Shown here: piece by piece, positions 19,545-27,496 of the stretch
Layout of the letters: every line of letters starts with the position of its first letter
Numbering within the stretch: the first letter of the stretch is position 1
NCBI RefSeq assembly: GCF_013426915.1
Contig: NZ_AP023179.1
Span: 1 to 64,000 of the forward strand
Length of the DNA stretch: 64,000 nucleotides
Origin: Paraburkholderia sp. PGU19
GTDB taxonomy: Bacteria; Pseudomonadota; Gammaproteobacteria; Burkholderiales; Burkholderiaceae
Reading direction: 5' to 3'
Made by a program: the position numbers and the translations under genes
The notes under the pieces: generated by a model
Seen by the model: only the letters and a program-made list of their open reading frames with translations
The model's database searches: none
What the model was told of the DNA's origin: nothing

Positions 19545-20282
19545 ATGTCCCACACCCATTCACCGTCCGACAAGCCGCTTACCGAAGCGGACATGCAGGC
19601 ATTCGCCGACGGCAATCTGCCGCCGGATCGGGCGGCGCGCGTGCGGAAATATCTCGGCGCGCGACCCGGCGAGGCCGATCGGATCGCGTTCTACCGACAG
19701 TTGAACATGCAGATGCGCAGCGCATTTGAAGGCGCGCTTCCGCAAGGCATTCAGGCGCCGGGTGTTGATCGAAAGCGGACCGTCGATATACCGTCGGCGA
19801 TGCGCAGGTTCCTTGTGCGGCGCATCAGCGTCGCACTGCTCGGCATCGCGCTGGTCGTTCTGTCCGTGAGCGGCTGGTTTTTTGCGTCGCGCGTATCGCC
19901 GGAAATGCTCGACGGCGCGGCCGTCATGGCGCTGATGCGCGATTCGGGTCAGCTAACCGGCGCTGCGCCGGAGGCTGTGCTCTACGATCCGCACTCGGTC
20001 GATCTGTCGCCGTTAGGGCTGAAGCTGGTTGCGACGAAGACGCGTCATCCGAACGCGTTGGCGAACATCGACATACTCGATTACCGCAATGCCGATGGCG
20101 AAGCTGTCGTGTTGCTTTCGAGCGCAGCGCCATTCGCGACCGACCAGCCGCACTGGGCGGCGCAGCGCATCGGCGAGGTGCGGCTGCTGTCGTGGACGGT
20201 GAAAGGCCGGCGCTACGTGCTCGCCGGAAAGGCAACGACACACGGTCTGATGCGCGCTGCTGACGCGCTGACGATCCGTTAG
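19545..20282 (+). CDS. Anti-sigma-like transmembrane protein, paralogue 1
   Basis: 245 residues. The cytoplasmic N-terminus (about 1-90) contains LTEADMQAFADGNLPPDRAA and RQLNMQMRSAFEGALP. One transmembrane helix spans about 97-115 (VALLGIALVVLSVSGWFFA). The rest is extracytoplasmic. It contains no HxxxCxxC zinc site. N-terminal, membrane and C-terminal parts all align by eye with the protein at 20942-21775, so the two are paralogues. It precedes the ECF sigma gene by 144 bases, with its own GGAATA/GTT element. Probably it restrains the sigma factor or modifies its signalling; not proven. Confidence 0.8.
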   Translation: MSHTHSPSDKPLTEADMQAFADGNLPPDRAARVRKYLGARPGEADRIAFYRQLNMQMRSAFEGALPQGIQAPGVDRKRTVDIPSAMRRFLVRRISVALLGIALVVLSVSGWFFASRVSPEMLDGAAVMALMRDSGQLTGAAPEAVLYDPHSVDLSPLGLKLVATKTRHPNALANIDILDYRNADGEAVVLLSSAAPFATDQPHWAAQRIGEVRLLSWTVKGRRYVLAGKATTHGLMRAADALTIR

Positions 20283-20336
20283 CAAATGCACGGCTTGTCG
20301 ATTCGCACGTGCTTTTGCGGTTTCCGCGAAACAAGC

Positions 20337-20361
20337 GGAATAAAATACAGCAGGTTGTGTT
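20337..20361 (+). promoter_or_regulatory. Putative ECF-type promoter, copy B
   Basis: GGAATA, 16 bases, GTT, 65 bases before the sigma factor start. It suggests that the sigma factor controls its own gene. Confidence 0.55.
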
Positions 20362-20426
20362 CTCTGCTTCAAGAGGCGACGCGCGCGGCGGAATGCGCGC
20401 CAAGCGATATTTGATAGGTAGAGCAA

Positions 20427-20945
20427 ATGGACATCCGTAACGAGTTGATGGACCACGTGCCGCGATTGCGCCGCTATGCGCGCGCGCTGATCAGCAATCG
20501 CGATCTCGCGGACGATCTCGTGCAGGACACACTCGAACGCGCGCTCACGCGTACGAAAATGTTCGAGGCGGGAACCGATCTGCGCGCATGGCTTTTCACG
20601 ATCATGCACAACGTGTTCGTCAATCAGGTGCGCAAGTCGTCGTCGCGCGCTGTTCACGTTTCGGTGGACGACGAGAGCATTGTCGAAAGCGAATTTGCGG
20701 TGTCGGGTGAGCAGACGCGTTCGCTCGAAGTGCGCGATCTCGATTACGCATTGCAGCGTCTGCCCGCCGATCAGCGCGAAGTCGTCTTGCTGGTTGGGCT
20801 AGAAGAAATGAGTTATGCCGAAGTTGCGATTGCACTCGACATCCCCGTCGGTACCGTGATGTCGAGGCTCTCGCGTGGACGCGAGCGCTTGCGCGCATTG
20901 ATGGCGGGCGCACAGCCCGGCGCGAAACTGAAGGTGGTGCGATGA
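20427..20945 (+). CDS. RNA polymerase ECF-family sigma factor
   Basis: 172-residue extracytoplasmic-function sigma factor. Region 2 covers about 10-75 (RYARALISNRDLADDLVQDT, then LRAWLFTIMHNVFVNQVRK). Region 4 covers about 108-160 (LQRLPADQREVVLLVGLEEM, then YAEVAIALDIPVGTVMSRLS). There is no C-terminal extension. The gene overlaps the following anti-sigma gene by four bases (ATGA), the classical arrangement for a sigma/anti-sigma pair. Signal and regulon are unknown; the GGAATA-N16/17-GTT elements nearby are its likely targets. Confidence 0.93.
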   Translation: MDIRNELMDHVPRLRRYARALISNRDLADDLVQDTLERALTRTKMFEAGTDLRAWLFTIMHNVFVNQVRKSSSRAVHVSVDDESIVESEFAVSGEQTRSLEVRDLDYALQRLPADQREVVLLVGLEEMSYAEVAIALDIPVGTVMSRLSRGRERLRALMAGAQPGAKLKVVR

Positions 20946-21775
20946 GCGATCAACAGACTCCCATCAGCGAAGAAGACATTCATGCGTACGTGGACGGCAC
21001 GCTGTCCGACGATCGCCGTGAACAGGTAGAGCGGGCAATCGAACAGAATCCCGCGCTGGCGGCGCGCGTGAGCGATTACTTTTCGCTGAACAACATGTTT
21101 CATGAGCGCTATGACCGCGTGCTGAACGAGCCCGTGCCTGCGCGTTTGCGTATGCCGGAGAAGCGTCGCTGGCTCAGCGCGGCGAACTGGCCGCAATTTG
21201 CGGGTATGGCAGCGGCGCTGGTGATGGGCATTGGCATTGGCGTCGGCACGAACATGGGCAAGGATGTGGCTGCGCCGTGGGCGAGTGCGCCGTCGGTAAC
21301 CGCGAGTACGCGGCCCGTGAGTGCGGATGCTTCAGAATTGTTCGCGCAGAAGGCCGCGTTGGCGCATGTCGTCTATATGCCTACCGTCAATCGTCCCGCG
21401 CAGATCGGCCAGGACCACGAGCAGGATTTCGTGCAGTACCTTGCGAACAAACTTGGCACCGATGTGCATCCGCCGATGCTCACGAAAAGCGGATTCGAGC
21501 TCGCGGGCGGCCGTATATTGCCCGGCGACGACGGGCCCGTTGCGCAGTTCATGTATCACAACGCGAACGGCGAGCGCGTGACGCTTTGTATTTCTCATCG
21601 CAAGGTGAATGCGAATACGACGGCGTTCAAGCTTTATCAGGAAGGGCCGGTGAACGTTTTTTATTGGGTCGATGGCGATTTTGGCTATGCGGTGTCGGGC
21701 GGTATCGATCGCAAGGTGATGTTGCAGATTGCGCACGATGTGTATGCGCAGTTGACGGGGGCGACGCCGGGTTGA
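20942..21775 (+). CDS. Anti-sigma factor, transmembrane, paralogue 2
   Basis: 277 residues. The cytoplasmic domain (about 1-75) contains ISEEDIHAYVDGTLSDDRRE and LNNMFHERYDRVLNEPVP. One transmembrane helix lies near 85-103 (FAGMAAALVMGIGIGVGTN), followed by a periplasmic domain of about 170 residues. No zinc-binding anti-sigma motif is present. The start overlaps the sigma stop (ATGA), so it is the likely cognate anti-sigma. It matches the protein at 19545-20282 throughout its length. Confidence 0.85.
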   Translation: MSDQQTPISEEDIHAYVDGTLSDDRREQVERAIEQNPALAARVSDYFSLNNMFHERYDRVLNEPVPARLRMPEKRRWLSAANWPQFAGMAAALVMGIGIGVGTNMGKDVAAPWASAPSVTASTRPVSADASELFAQKAALAHVVYMPTVNRPAQIGQDHEQDFVQYLANKLGTDVHPPMLTKSGFELAGGRILPGDDGPVAQFMYHNANGERVTLCISHRKVNANTTAFKLYQEGPVNVFYWVDGDFGYAVSGGIDRKVMLQIAHDVYAQLTGATPG

Positions 21776-21797
21776 TGTTGGCGGTGCTTTGACGTTG

Positions 21798-21837
21798 AGC
21801 GGCTGCATCTTCGGGTGTGGCCGCTTTTGTTTTTGCT
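21798..21837 (+). terminator. Probable terminator after anti-sigma gene
   Basis: Stem AGCGGC/GCCGCT with a long loop partly paired by TGCA and TGTG, followed by TTTGTTTTTG. Confidence 0.6.
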
Positions 21838-21878
21838 TTGATAGTTAGCTATCCGTATTTATTTTTTGTGTCGTGACG

Positions 21879-21904
21879 GGAATAGATTGCAGCATCGCGT
21901 GGTT
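21879..21904 (+). promoter_or_regulatory. Putative ECF-type promoter, copy C
   Basis: GGAATA, 17 bases, GTT, 39 bases before the ATG of the small secreted protein. The spacing to the gene is almost the same as in copy A. Confidence 0.55.
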
Positions 21905-21943
21905 CGTCATTGTGCGTACCGCACGTTTTCAAAGGAGTTTGAA

Positions 21944-22213
21944 ATGAAGATGCTCGCATTGCTGGCTGTCGCCGTCGCTGCACTCGGTTCGATGAATGTC
22001 TTCGCGCAAGGCAAGACGCGCGCAGAGGTGTATCAGGAATTGATCGAGGCGCAGCAGAATGGATTGAACTTCGTCACGGATGCTTCGTATCCCGATGTCA
22101 GTCCGGCGTTTCAAGGCACGGTCGAATATCTGAAGAAGCAGGCGCTTGCCAAAGCGGAAAGAGCGAACAAGATGGCCAAGGCGGCTTCGGATGCGGCAGT
22201 GCCGGGGAATTGA
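21944..22213 (+). CDS. Small secreted protein, DUF4148-like
   Basis: 89 residues, with AAGGAG 8 bases before the ATG. The signal peptide MKMLALLAVAVAALGSMNVFA is followed by QGKTRAEVYQELIEAQQNGL, then a short charged region rich in Ala and Lys. The KTRAEVxxELxxAxxxG segment after a signal peptide is the hallmark of DUF4148 proteins, which are numerous in Burkholderiaceae and have no assigned function. The GGAATA/GTT element upstream places it in the probable regulon of the neighbouring ECF sigma factor. Confidence 0.85.
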   Translation: MKMLALLAVAVAALGSMNVFAQGKTRAEVYQELIEAQQNGLNFVTDASYPDVSPAFQGTVEYLKKQALAKAERANKMAKAASDAAVPGN

Positions 22214-22237
22214 AGTTGTTGGGCGCGCGGCGGGGAA

Positions 22238-22275
22238 AACAAAAAGGCCGGTCAGCTTTCGCTTGACCGGCCTTC
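22238..22275 (-). terminator. Terminator of tRNA-Lys (minus strand)
   Basis: Stem AAGGCCGGTCA/TGACCGGCCTT with a T-tract (TTTTTGTTTT) on the minus strand, just after the tRNA 3' end. Confidence 0.85.
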
Positions 22276-22283
22276 GAATTCTT

Positions 22284-22359
22284 TGGTGGGGCGTGAGTGA
22301 CTCGAACACTCGACCTACGGATTAAGAGTCCGCTGCTCTACCAACTGAGCTAACGCCCC
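22284..22359 (-). tRNA. tRNA-Lys (CTT anticodon)
   Basis: 76 bases with encoded CCA. On the minus strand the acceptor starts GGGGCGT and closes with ACGCCCC-A-CCA. The D arm has GCTCAGTTGGTAGAGC, the anticodon loop CTCTTAA gives anticodon CTT, and the T arm contains TTCGAGT. All stems pair. It is followed on the minus strand by a terminator. Confidence 0.95.
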
Positions 22360-22568
22360 CAACAGAAGCGAAATTATGCAGGAGTTTTTCTTGCTTGGCA
22401 AGCGTATCTCGCAAATCTCTTAAAAAAAGATTCCGCGGCAAGCCTCGCCAGGAAGGACGGGACGGCCACTATCCACCGAAAGCACTATCGAAGCGCACGG
22501 GCGTTCGTCCCGGTATCATGTCGCGACACCATGCCGTGCGGCCTTCCGCGCGGCCCCAACGGGAAATC

Positions 22569-22976
22569 ATGATGGACGAAACCGAAGTCCGGGAACTGCT
22601 CGATCGCGTGCTCGCGCCATGGGTACGCGCACTTTCGCTCACGCCCGTCAAAGTCGACGATGAAAGCGCGACGCTGCGCTTGCCGTTTTCCGGCGAGCTG
22701 CGGCACAGCGGCGGCGTGATCTGCGGGCAAGTCTTCATGGCAGCCGCCGATACGGCGATGGTAGTCGCCATTTCAGCGGCGCTCGGCGGGTTCAAACCGA
22801 TGACCACCGTTTCGCTGAACATCAGCTTCATGCGCGCCGTTCGCAAAGGCGACGTGGTCATCACGGCGCGCGTGCTGCGCATGGGCCGCAATCTGGTGTT
22901 CGGTGAAGTCGAGCTGACCGACGACGACGGCAAGATGGCCGTCCACGCCACCACCACCTACGCGCTGCTCAACTGA
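22569..22976 (+). CDS. PaaI-type thioesterase (hotdog fold)
   Basis: 135-residue acyl-CoA thioesterase-like protein. The hotdog core is visible as LRLPFSGELRHSGGVICGQV, AADTAMVVAISAALG, TTVSLNISFMRAVRKGDV and VFGEVELTDDDGKMAVHATT. The frame is open further upstream, but that extension is basic and unconserved, and it runs into the tRNA-Lys upstream region. Two adjacent ATG codons (22569, 22572) are possible starts, both with a weak ribosome-binding site. Substrate unknown. It precedes the patatin gene by 52 bases. Confidence 0.85.
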   Translation: MMDETEVRELLDRVLAPWVRALSLTPVKVDDESATLRLPFSGELRHSGGVICGQVFMAAADTAMVVAISAALGGFKPMTTVSLNISFMRAVRKGDVVITARVLRMGRNLVFGEVELTDDDGKMAVHATTTYALLN

Positions 22977-23028
22977 GCGCGCCTGTCGACGGTGCGAACC
23001 GCGCCGCGGCAATCGAAGGAAGCAACGG

Positions 23029-23895
23029 ATGTTCGATCAGGTCGTATTCGCCGGCGGCGGCAATCGCTGCTGGTGGCAAGCAGGATTCTGGGACGTGGTC
23101 CAGCCGGAACTGGCTATCAAGCCGCGCGTCATCACGGGCATTTCTGCGGGCGCGGCCACGGCCTGCATGCTCTACACGCGCGACGCCGATTGGGTGATGC
23201 GCTATTACGAGACCGCGCTGCGCAACAACACGAAGAACGCGTACTGGGGCAATCTGCTGCGCGGCGAATCGGTGTTTCCGCATTACCGGATCTACCGGCA
23301 GGCGTTGCTCGATATCTACGGCGAAAAGTTTGCGCAACTGGCGAAGGCGCCGGAAATCCGCATCGGCGTGTCGCACGTGCCGCGCTGGCTGGGCGCGCGA
23401 AGCGCCGTCGCGGCCGGACTGATCGCCTACAACATCGAAAAATACATCCGCAAGACGCTGCACCCGACGCTCGGCCAGTCGCTCGGCTTTCATCCGGAAT
23501 TCGTTCGCGCGCAGGATTGCGCGAGCGTCGAAGAACTCGCGGACCTGATTCTCCAGTCATCGTGTACGCCGCCGTTCACGCCTGTCCTGCGGCGTAATGG
23601 GCGTCCCGTGCTGGATGGCGGGATGGTCGACAATGTGCCCGTCGGCGCGCTCGATCCGACGCCCGGCAATGTGCTGGTGATGGTGACGCGGATCTATCCG
23701 CGTCCGCAGATGTTCGTCGTGCCGCATGGCACGCAACAGCGGCTGTACGTGCAGCCGTCGCGCAAGGTGCCGATCTCTAGCTGGGATTACACGAGTCCGT
23801 CGCAGATGCAGCACGCATACAACCTCGGCCGTATGGACGGCGAGCAGTTTCTACAACGCGTGCCTGAACTGCTCGAGGCCGCCGCGCACGACTGA
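23029..23895 (+). CDS. Patatin-like phospholipase
   Basis: 288-residue acyl hydrolase of the patatin family. The oxyanion-hole loop GGGNR is at residues 9-13, the nucleophile is S39 in GISAG (37-41), and the dyad aspartate is D196 in LDGGMVDNVPV. There is no signal peptide, so it is probably cytoplasmic or membrane-associated. GGAAGC lies upstream of the ATG. It probably forms an operon with the thioesterase gene, both acting on acyl esters. Real substrate unknown. Confidence 0.9.
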   Translation: MFDQVVFAGGGNRCWWQAGFWDVVQPELAIKPRVITGISAGAATACMLYTRDADWVMRYYETALRNNTKNAYWGNLLRGESVFPHYRIYRQALLDIYGEKFAQLAKAPEIRIGVSHVPRWLGARSAVAAGLIAYNIEKYIRKTLHPTLGQSLGFHPEFVRAQDCASVEELADLILQSSCTPPFTPVLRRNGRPVLDGGMVDNVPVGALDPTPGNVLVMVTRIYPRPQMFVVPHGTQQRLYVQPSRKVPISSWDYTSPSQMQHAYNLGRMDGEQFLQRVPELLEAAAHD

Positions 23896-23910
23896 AAGGC
23901 GTACTTAAAG

Positions 23911-23944
23911 GCGCTACGGCCCGCGCTGGGCCGCAGGCTTTCAA
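23911..23944. terminator. Possible terminator between convergent genes
   Basis: Stem CGGCCC/GGGCCG with loop GCGCT between the patatin gene and the convergent dehydrogenase gene. The T-tract is short (GGCTTTC). Confidence 0.4.
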
Positions 23945-24958
23945 TTACCGACGGCGTCCGCCCTGCAGCGCTTCCGGATTCGCGACGCTCGACGTATCGC
24001 CCTGATCGAAGGCGAGAATGTTCTTGAACGCCGCGCTGAAATAAAGCTCGTAGCTTTCCTTCTCGACGTAGCCGATGTGCGGCGAGCAGATCACGTTCTC
24101 CATCCGCAGGAGGCTATAGCCCTGCAGGATCGGCTCGCTTTCGTAGACGTCGATCGCGACCATGCCCGGCCGGTTGTGCGACAGCGCGCCGATCAACGCA
24201 TTCTCTTCGAGCAGTTCTGCGCGGCTCGTGTTGACGAAGAGCGCGGTCGGCTTCATACGCATCAGATCGTCCTGCTTGACGATGCCGCGCGTGTCGTCGT
24301 GCATGCGCAGATGCAGTGACAGCACGTCGCTCTGCTCGAACAGCGCCTCGCGGCTTTCCGCGACCTGATAGCCGTCGGCGAGCGCCGCTTCGCGGGTGTG
24401 ATCGCGGCCCCAGATCAACACGTTCATGCCGAACGCCTTGCCGTAACCCGCGACCAGCCGGCCGATCTTGCCATAGCCCCAGATGCCGAGCGTCTGTCCG
24501 CGCAGCACCTGGCCAAGACCGAAGTTCGGCGGCAGCGCCGAGGTCTTCAGGCCGGACTGTTGCCAGGCCCCTTGCTTAAGGTTTGCCACGTATTGCGGAA
24601 TGCGGCGTTGCGCGGCCATGATTAGGGCCCACGTCAGTTCGGCGGGCGCGATCGGTGAGCCGACGCCTTCGAGCACGGCAATGCCGCGCTCGGTACAGGC
24701 GGCGATGTCGATATGGCTTCCTGCACGGCCCGTCTGGCTGATCATGCGCAGATGCGGCAGCTTGTCGAGCAGTTGCGAGCTGATGCGGGTGCGTTCGCGA
24801 ATCAGGACCAGCGCGTCGACTTCCGACAGGCGGCTGGCGAGTTGCCCCAGACCGCGAACGGTGTTGTTGAAAACCTTGACCTCGTGGTCGGCGAGCATTT
24901 GGAAACAGTCGAGCTTGCGGACAGCGTCTTGATAATCGTCAAGGATGGCAATCTTCAT
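23945..24958 (-). CDS. D-2-hydroxyacid dehydrogenase family protein
   Basis: 337-residue NAD(P)-dependent D-isomer-specific 2-hydroxyacid dehydrogenase (the phosphoglycerate/formate dehydrogenase family). The Rossmann motif is LGIWGYGKIGRLVAGYG. The catalytic Arg and His lie in NTSRAELL and CSPHIGYVEKES, with a Glu in VYESEPIL. The substrate cannot be told from sequence. It is transcribed away from pckG; a long perfect palindrome sits 62 bases before its start. The Shine-Dalgarno site is weak. Confidence 0.9.
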   Translation of the reverse strand: MKIAILDDYQDAVRKLDCFQMLADHEVKVFNNTVRGLGQLASRLSEVDALVLIRERTRISSQLLDKLPHLRMISQTGRAGSHIDIAACTERGIAVLEGVGSPIAPAELTWALIMAAQRRIPQYVANLKQGAWQQSGLKTSALPPNFGLGQVLRGQTLGIWGYGKIGRLVAGYGKAFGMNVLIWGRDHTREAALADGYQVAESREALFEQSDVLSLHLRMHDDTRGIVKQDDLMRMKPTALFVNTSRAELLEENALIGALSHNRPGMVAIDVYESEPILQGYSLLRMENVICSPHIGYVEKESYELYFSAAFKNILAFDQGDTSSVANPEALQGGRRR

Positions 24959-25019
24959 GGCGTATATGTTTTGCGACGCACCATGCGGGTGCGGAACGGA
25001 GAGTCTTATTCGGGTGTCC

Positions 25020-25045
25020 CATCATGTGACCTGGACCACATGATG
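25020..25045. promoter_or_regulatory. Palindromic operator-like site
   Basis: Perfect 9-bp arms CATCATGTG and CACATGATG separated by 8 bases. The total of 26 bases is typical for a dimeric regulator. The protein that binds it is unknown. Confidence 0.5.
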
Positions 25046-25080
25046 CTTATTGTGAATGCCTTACCGTACAAGGAGCCGCT

Positions 25081-25122
25081 ATGACGGAGCCACGACGGCG
25101 AGGCAAGTTCCCTCGTTTTTAA
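25081..25122 (+). CDS. Possible 13-residue leader peptide upstream of pckG
   Basis: ATG with AAGGAG 6 bases upstream, encoding MTEPRRRGKFPRF and a TAA stop, 185 bases before pckG. Four of 13 residues are Arg, including RRR. It could be a translated leader, but it may equally be chance. No attenuator hairpin was recognised after it. Confidence 0.3.
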   Translation: MTEPRRRGKFPRF

Positions 25123-25307
25123 CAGTTTGTTGCATGTCCACGCAAGCCGCTTTACAGACGGTTTCAACGTGTCGGCGACAGGCTGGAAGGCCCTTACGAC
25201 TGCTGGATCGCGTGCATTGAAATACTTCGCGCCGATTATCGCCTCTCGCATGCAGCGTCGCTGGGCTAGGACCGTTTTTCTTTTTCTACCAAAACGGAGA
25301 CAGCTCG

Positions 25308-27164
25308 ATGAATCATCCCGCATTTGCAGGCCATTCGACCCTCGAAGCGCCTGCCTGGGTCAAACATCAAAAACTGATCGAGTGGGTGCAGCGCGTGGCC
25401 GCGCTGGCAAAACCAGAGCGGATCGTCTGGTGCGATGGCTCGCAGGAGGAATACGACCGTCTGAGCGCGCAGATGGTCGCAGCGGGCACCCTCAAGAAGC
25501 TCAACGCGGCTAAACGGCCCAACTCGTATCTCGCGTGGTCCGATCCGTCCGATGTCGCGCGTGTCGAGGATCGCACGTTCATCTGCTCCGAGCATCGCGA
25601 GGACGCCGGCCCGACCAACAACTGGATCGCGCCCGCCGAGATGCGCGCGACGCTCGACGGTCTCTTCGACGGCGCAATGCGCGGCCGCACGATGTACGTC
25701 GTGCCGTTCTCGATGGGCCCGCTCGGATCGCCGATCGCGCATATCGGCGTCGAGCTGACCGATAGCCCGTACGTCGTCACGAACATGCGGATCATGACGC
25801 GCATGGGCCGCAAGGTGTACGACGTGCTCGGCGAGGACGGCGCGTTCGTGCCGTGCGTGCATTCCGTCGGCGCGCCGCTCGCGGCGGGCCAGAAAGACGT
25901 CGCGTGGCCGTGCAATGACACGAAGTACATCGTCCATTTCCCCGAATCGCGCGAAATCTGGAGCTACGGCTCGGGCTACGGCGGCAACGCGCTGCTCGGC
26001 AAGAAGTGCTTCGCTCTGCGCATCGCATCGACGATGGGCCGCGACGAAGGCTGGCTCGCCGAGCACATGCTGGTGCTCGGCGTCACGTCGCCGGAAGGCA
26101 AGAAGCATCACGTCGCGGCTGCGTTTCCGTCGGCGTGCGGCAAGACCAACTTCGCGATGCTGATCCCACCGCAAGGCATGGACGGCTGGAAGATCACGAC
26201 GATCGGCGACGACATCGCGTGGATCAAGCCGGGCAAGGACGGGCGTCTCTACGCGATCAATCCGGAGGCGGGCTATTTCGGCGTGGCGCCGGGCACGAGC
26301 GAAAAAACCAACTTCAATGCAATGGCGACGCTGAAGGAAAACGTGATCTTCACGAACGTCGCGCTCACCGACGACGGCGACGTCTGGTGGGAAGGCATGA
26401 CGGACGAGCCGCCCGCGCATCTGATCGACTGGCAGGGCAAGGACTGGACGCCCGCGATCGCGAAGGAAACGGGGCGCAAGGCCGCGCACCCGAACGCGCG
26501 CTTCACGGCGGCCGCTTCGCAATGCCCATCGATCGACGCCGATTGGGAGAATCCGGCTGGCGTGCCGATTGACGCTTTCGTCTTCGGCGGCCGCCGCTCG
26601 ACGACCGTGCCGCTCGTGACGGAAGCGCGCGACTGGGTCGAGGGCGTCTACATGGCCGCGACGATGGGCTCGGAAACGACGGCGGCCGCAGCCGGCCAGC
26701 AGGGCGTCGTGCGGCGCGATCCATTCGCGATGCTGCCGTTCTGCGGCTACAACATGAGCGACTACTTCGGCCACTGGCTAAAGACGGGCGCGAAACTGGA
26801 GCAGATGAACGCGCGCACGCCGAAGATTTTCTGCGTCAACTGGTTCCGCAAGGGCGACGACGGCAAGTTCGTGTGGCCGGGTTTTGGGGAAAACATGCGC
26901 GTGCTGCGCTGGATGATCGGCCGGGTCGAGGGCAAGGCGCAGGGCGAGGAGCATGCATTTGGCGTCTCGCCGCGCTACGAAGATATCGACTGGAACGGGC
27001 TCGACTTCACCCGCGAGCAGTTCGAGCAGGTGATTTCCGTCGATGATGCCGCGTGGCGCAAGGAACTCGCATTGCATAGCGAATTGTTCGACACGCTGAA
27101 ACAAGGGCTGCCTGCCGCACTGCAAGATACGCGAAACGCGCTGGAGAAGAAGCTGGCCGTGTGA
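25308..27164 (+). CDS. pckG: Phosphoenolpyruvate carboxykinase (GTP)
   Basis: Gluconeogenic enzyme that converts oxaloacetate and GTP to phosphoenolpyruvate, CO2 and GDP. 618 residues, as expected for the GTP-dependent family. The N-terminal substrate-binding part includes [10 protein letters not shown] and [20 protein letters not shown]. The kinase-1 loop is [12 protein letters not shown] with the reactive Cys at residue 277; [14 protein letters not shown] and [12 protein letters not shown] follow. It is followed by a terminator, so it is likely monocistronic. Confidence 0.97.
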   Translation: MNHPAFAGHSTLEAPAWVKHQKLIEWVQRVAALAKPERIVWCDGSQEEYDRLSAQMVAAGTLKKLNAAKRPNSYLAWSDPSDVARVEDRTFICSEHREDAGPTNNWIAPAEMRATLDGLFDGAMRGRTMYVVPFSMGPLGSPIAHIGVELTDSPYVVTNMRIMTRMGRKVYDVLGEDGAFVPCVHSVGAPLAAGQKDVAWPCNDTKYIVHFPESREIWSYGSGYGGNALLGKKCFALRIASTMGRDEGWLAEHMLVLGVTSPEGKKHHVAAAFPSACGKTNFAMLIPPQGMDGWKITTIGDDIAWIKPGKDGRLYAINPEAGYFGVAPGTSEKTNFNAMATLKENVIFTNVALTDDGDVWWEGMTDEPPAHLIDWQGKDWTPAIAKETGRKAAHPNARFTAAASQCPSIDADWENPAGVPIDAFVFGGRRSTTVPLVTEARDWVEGVYMAATMGSETTAAAAGQQGVVRRDPFAMLPFCGYNMSDYFGHWLKTGAKLEQMNARTPKIFCVNWFRKGDDGKFVWPGFGENMRVLRWMIGRVEGKAQGEEHAFGVSPRYEDIDWNGLDFTREQFEQVISVDDAAWRKELALHSELFDTLKQGLPAALQDTRNALEKKLAV

Positions 27165-27192
27165 TGTTGTGAGCGTCTACTAACCAACGACG

Positions 27193-27215
27193 AAGCCGCC
27201 TCCGGGCGGCTTTTC
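27193..27215 (+). terminator. Rho-independent terminator after pckG
   Basis: Stem AAGCCGCC/GGCGGCTT with loop TCCG, then TTCC. Confidence 0.75.
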
Positions 27216-27496
27216 CGTCAATTCTGCCATTTTGGCGTCACCTTTCGACCCCCATTCTGCCACCGACGCGTCGCTTTCGCTGTTCGAGCTACCAACGCGA
27301 TTCCGACGCGATGCAGCAAATTGTTTCGACAATGGGAACAATAGGCCATGTGCTATTCCGTCCCTTAAGATATTGACTCAAATTTTCATAAAATTTCTGC
27401 TTTCTTAGGCAACTTCTGCAGGATTTCCCTAGTCGTAGGAAAATCCCAAATGTGCTTCCTGTTCGCGGGGGAGCGGTAATACGGCAGGAGTTGTCC
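27216..27496 (+). promoter_or_regulatory. Promoter and operator region of the LysR-type gene
   Basis: A gene-free stretch; the whole pckG-to-regulator gap, including the terminator, is 332 bases. ATTGTT-N11-AACAAT at 27320-27342 is a perfect 6-11-6 dyad of the T-N11-A type bound by LysR proteins. A second dyad AAATTTT-CAT-AAAATTT lies at 27380-27396 in AT-rich DNA. Confidence 0.5.

Larger units (their letters stand above)
24959..25307. promoter_or_regulatory. Divergent control region, hydroxyacid dehydrogenase / pckG
   Basis: A 349-base gap. It contains the inverted repeat CATCATGTG / CACATGATG (25020-25045) and a short ORF with a strong ribosome-binding site (25081-25122). The rest shows no recognisable gene. 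pckG is preceded by ACGGAGACAG. Confidence 0.5.
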
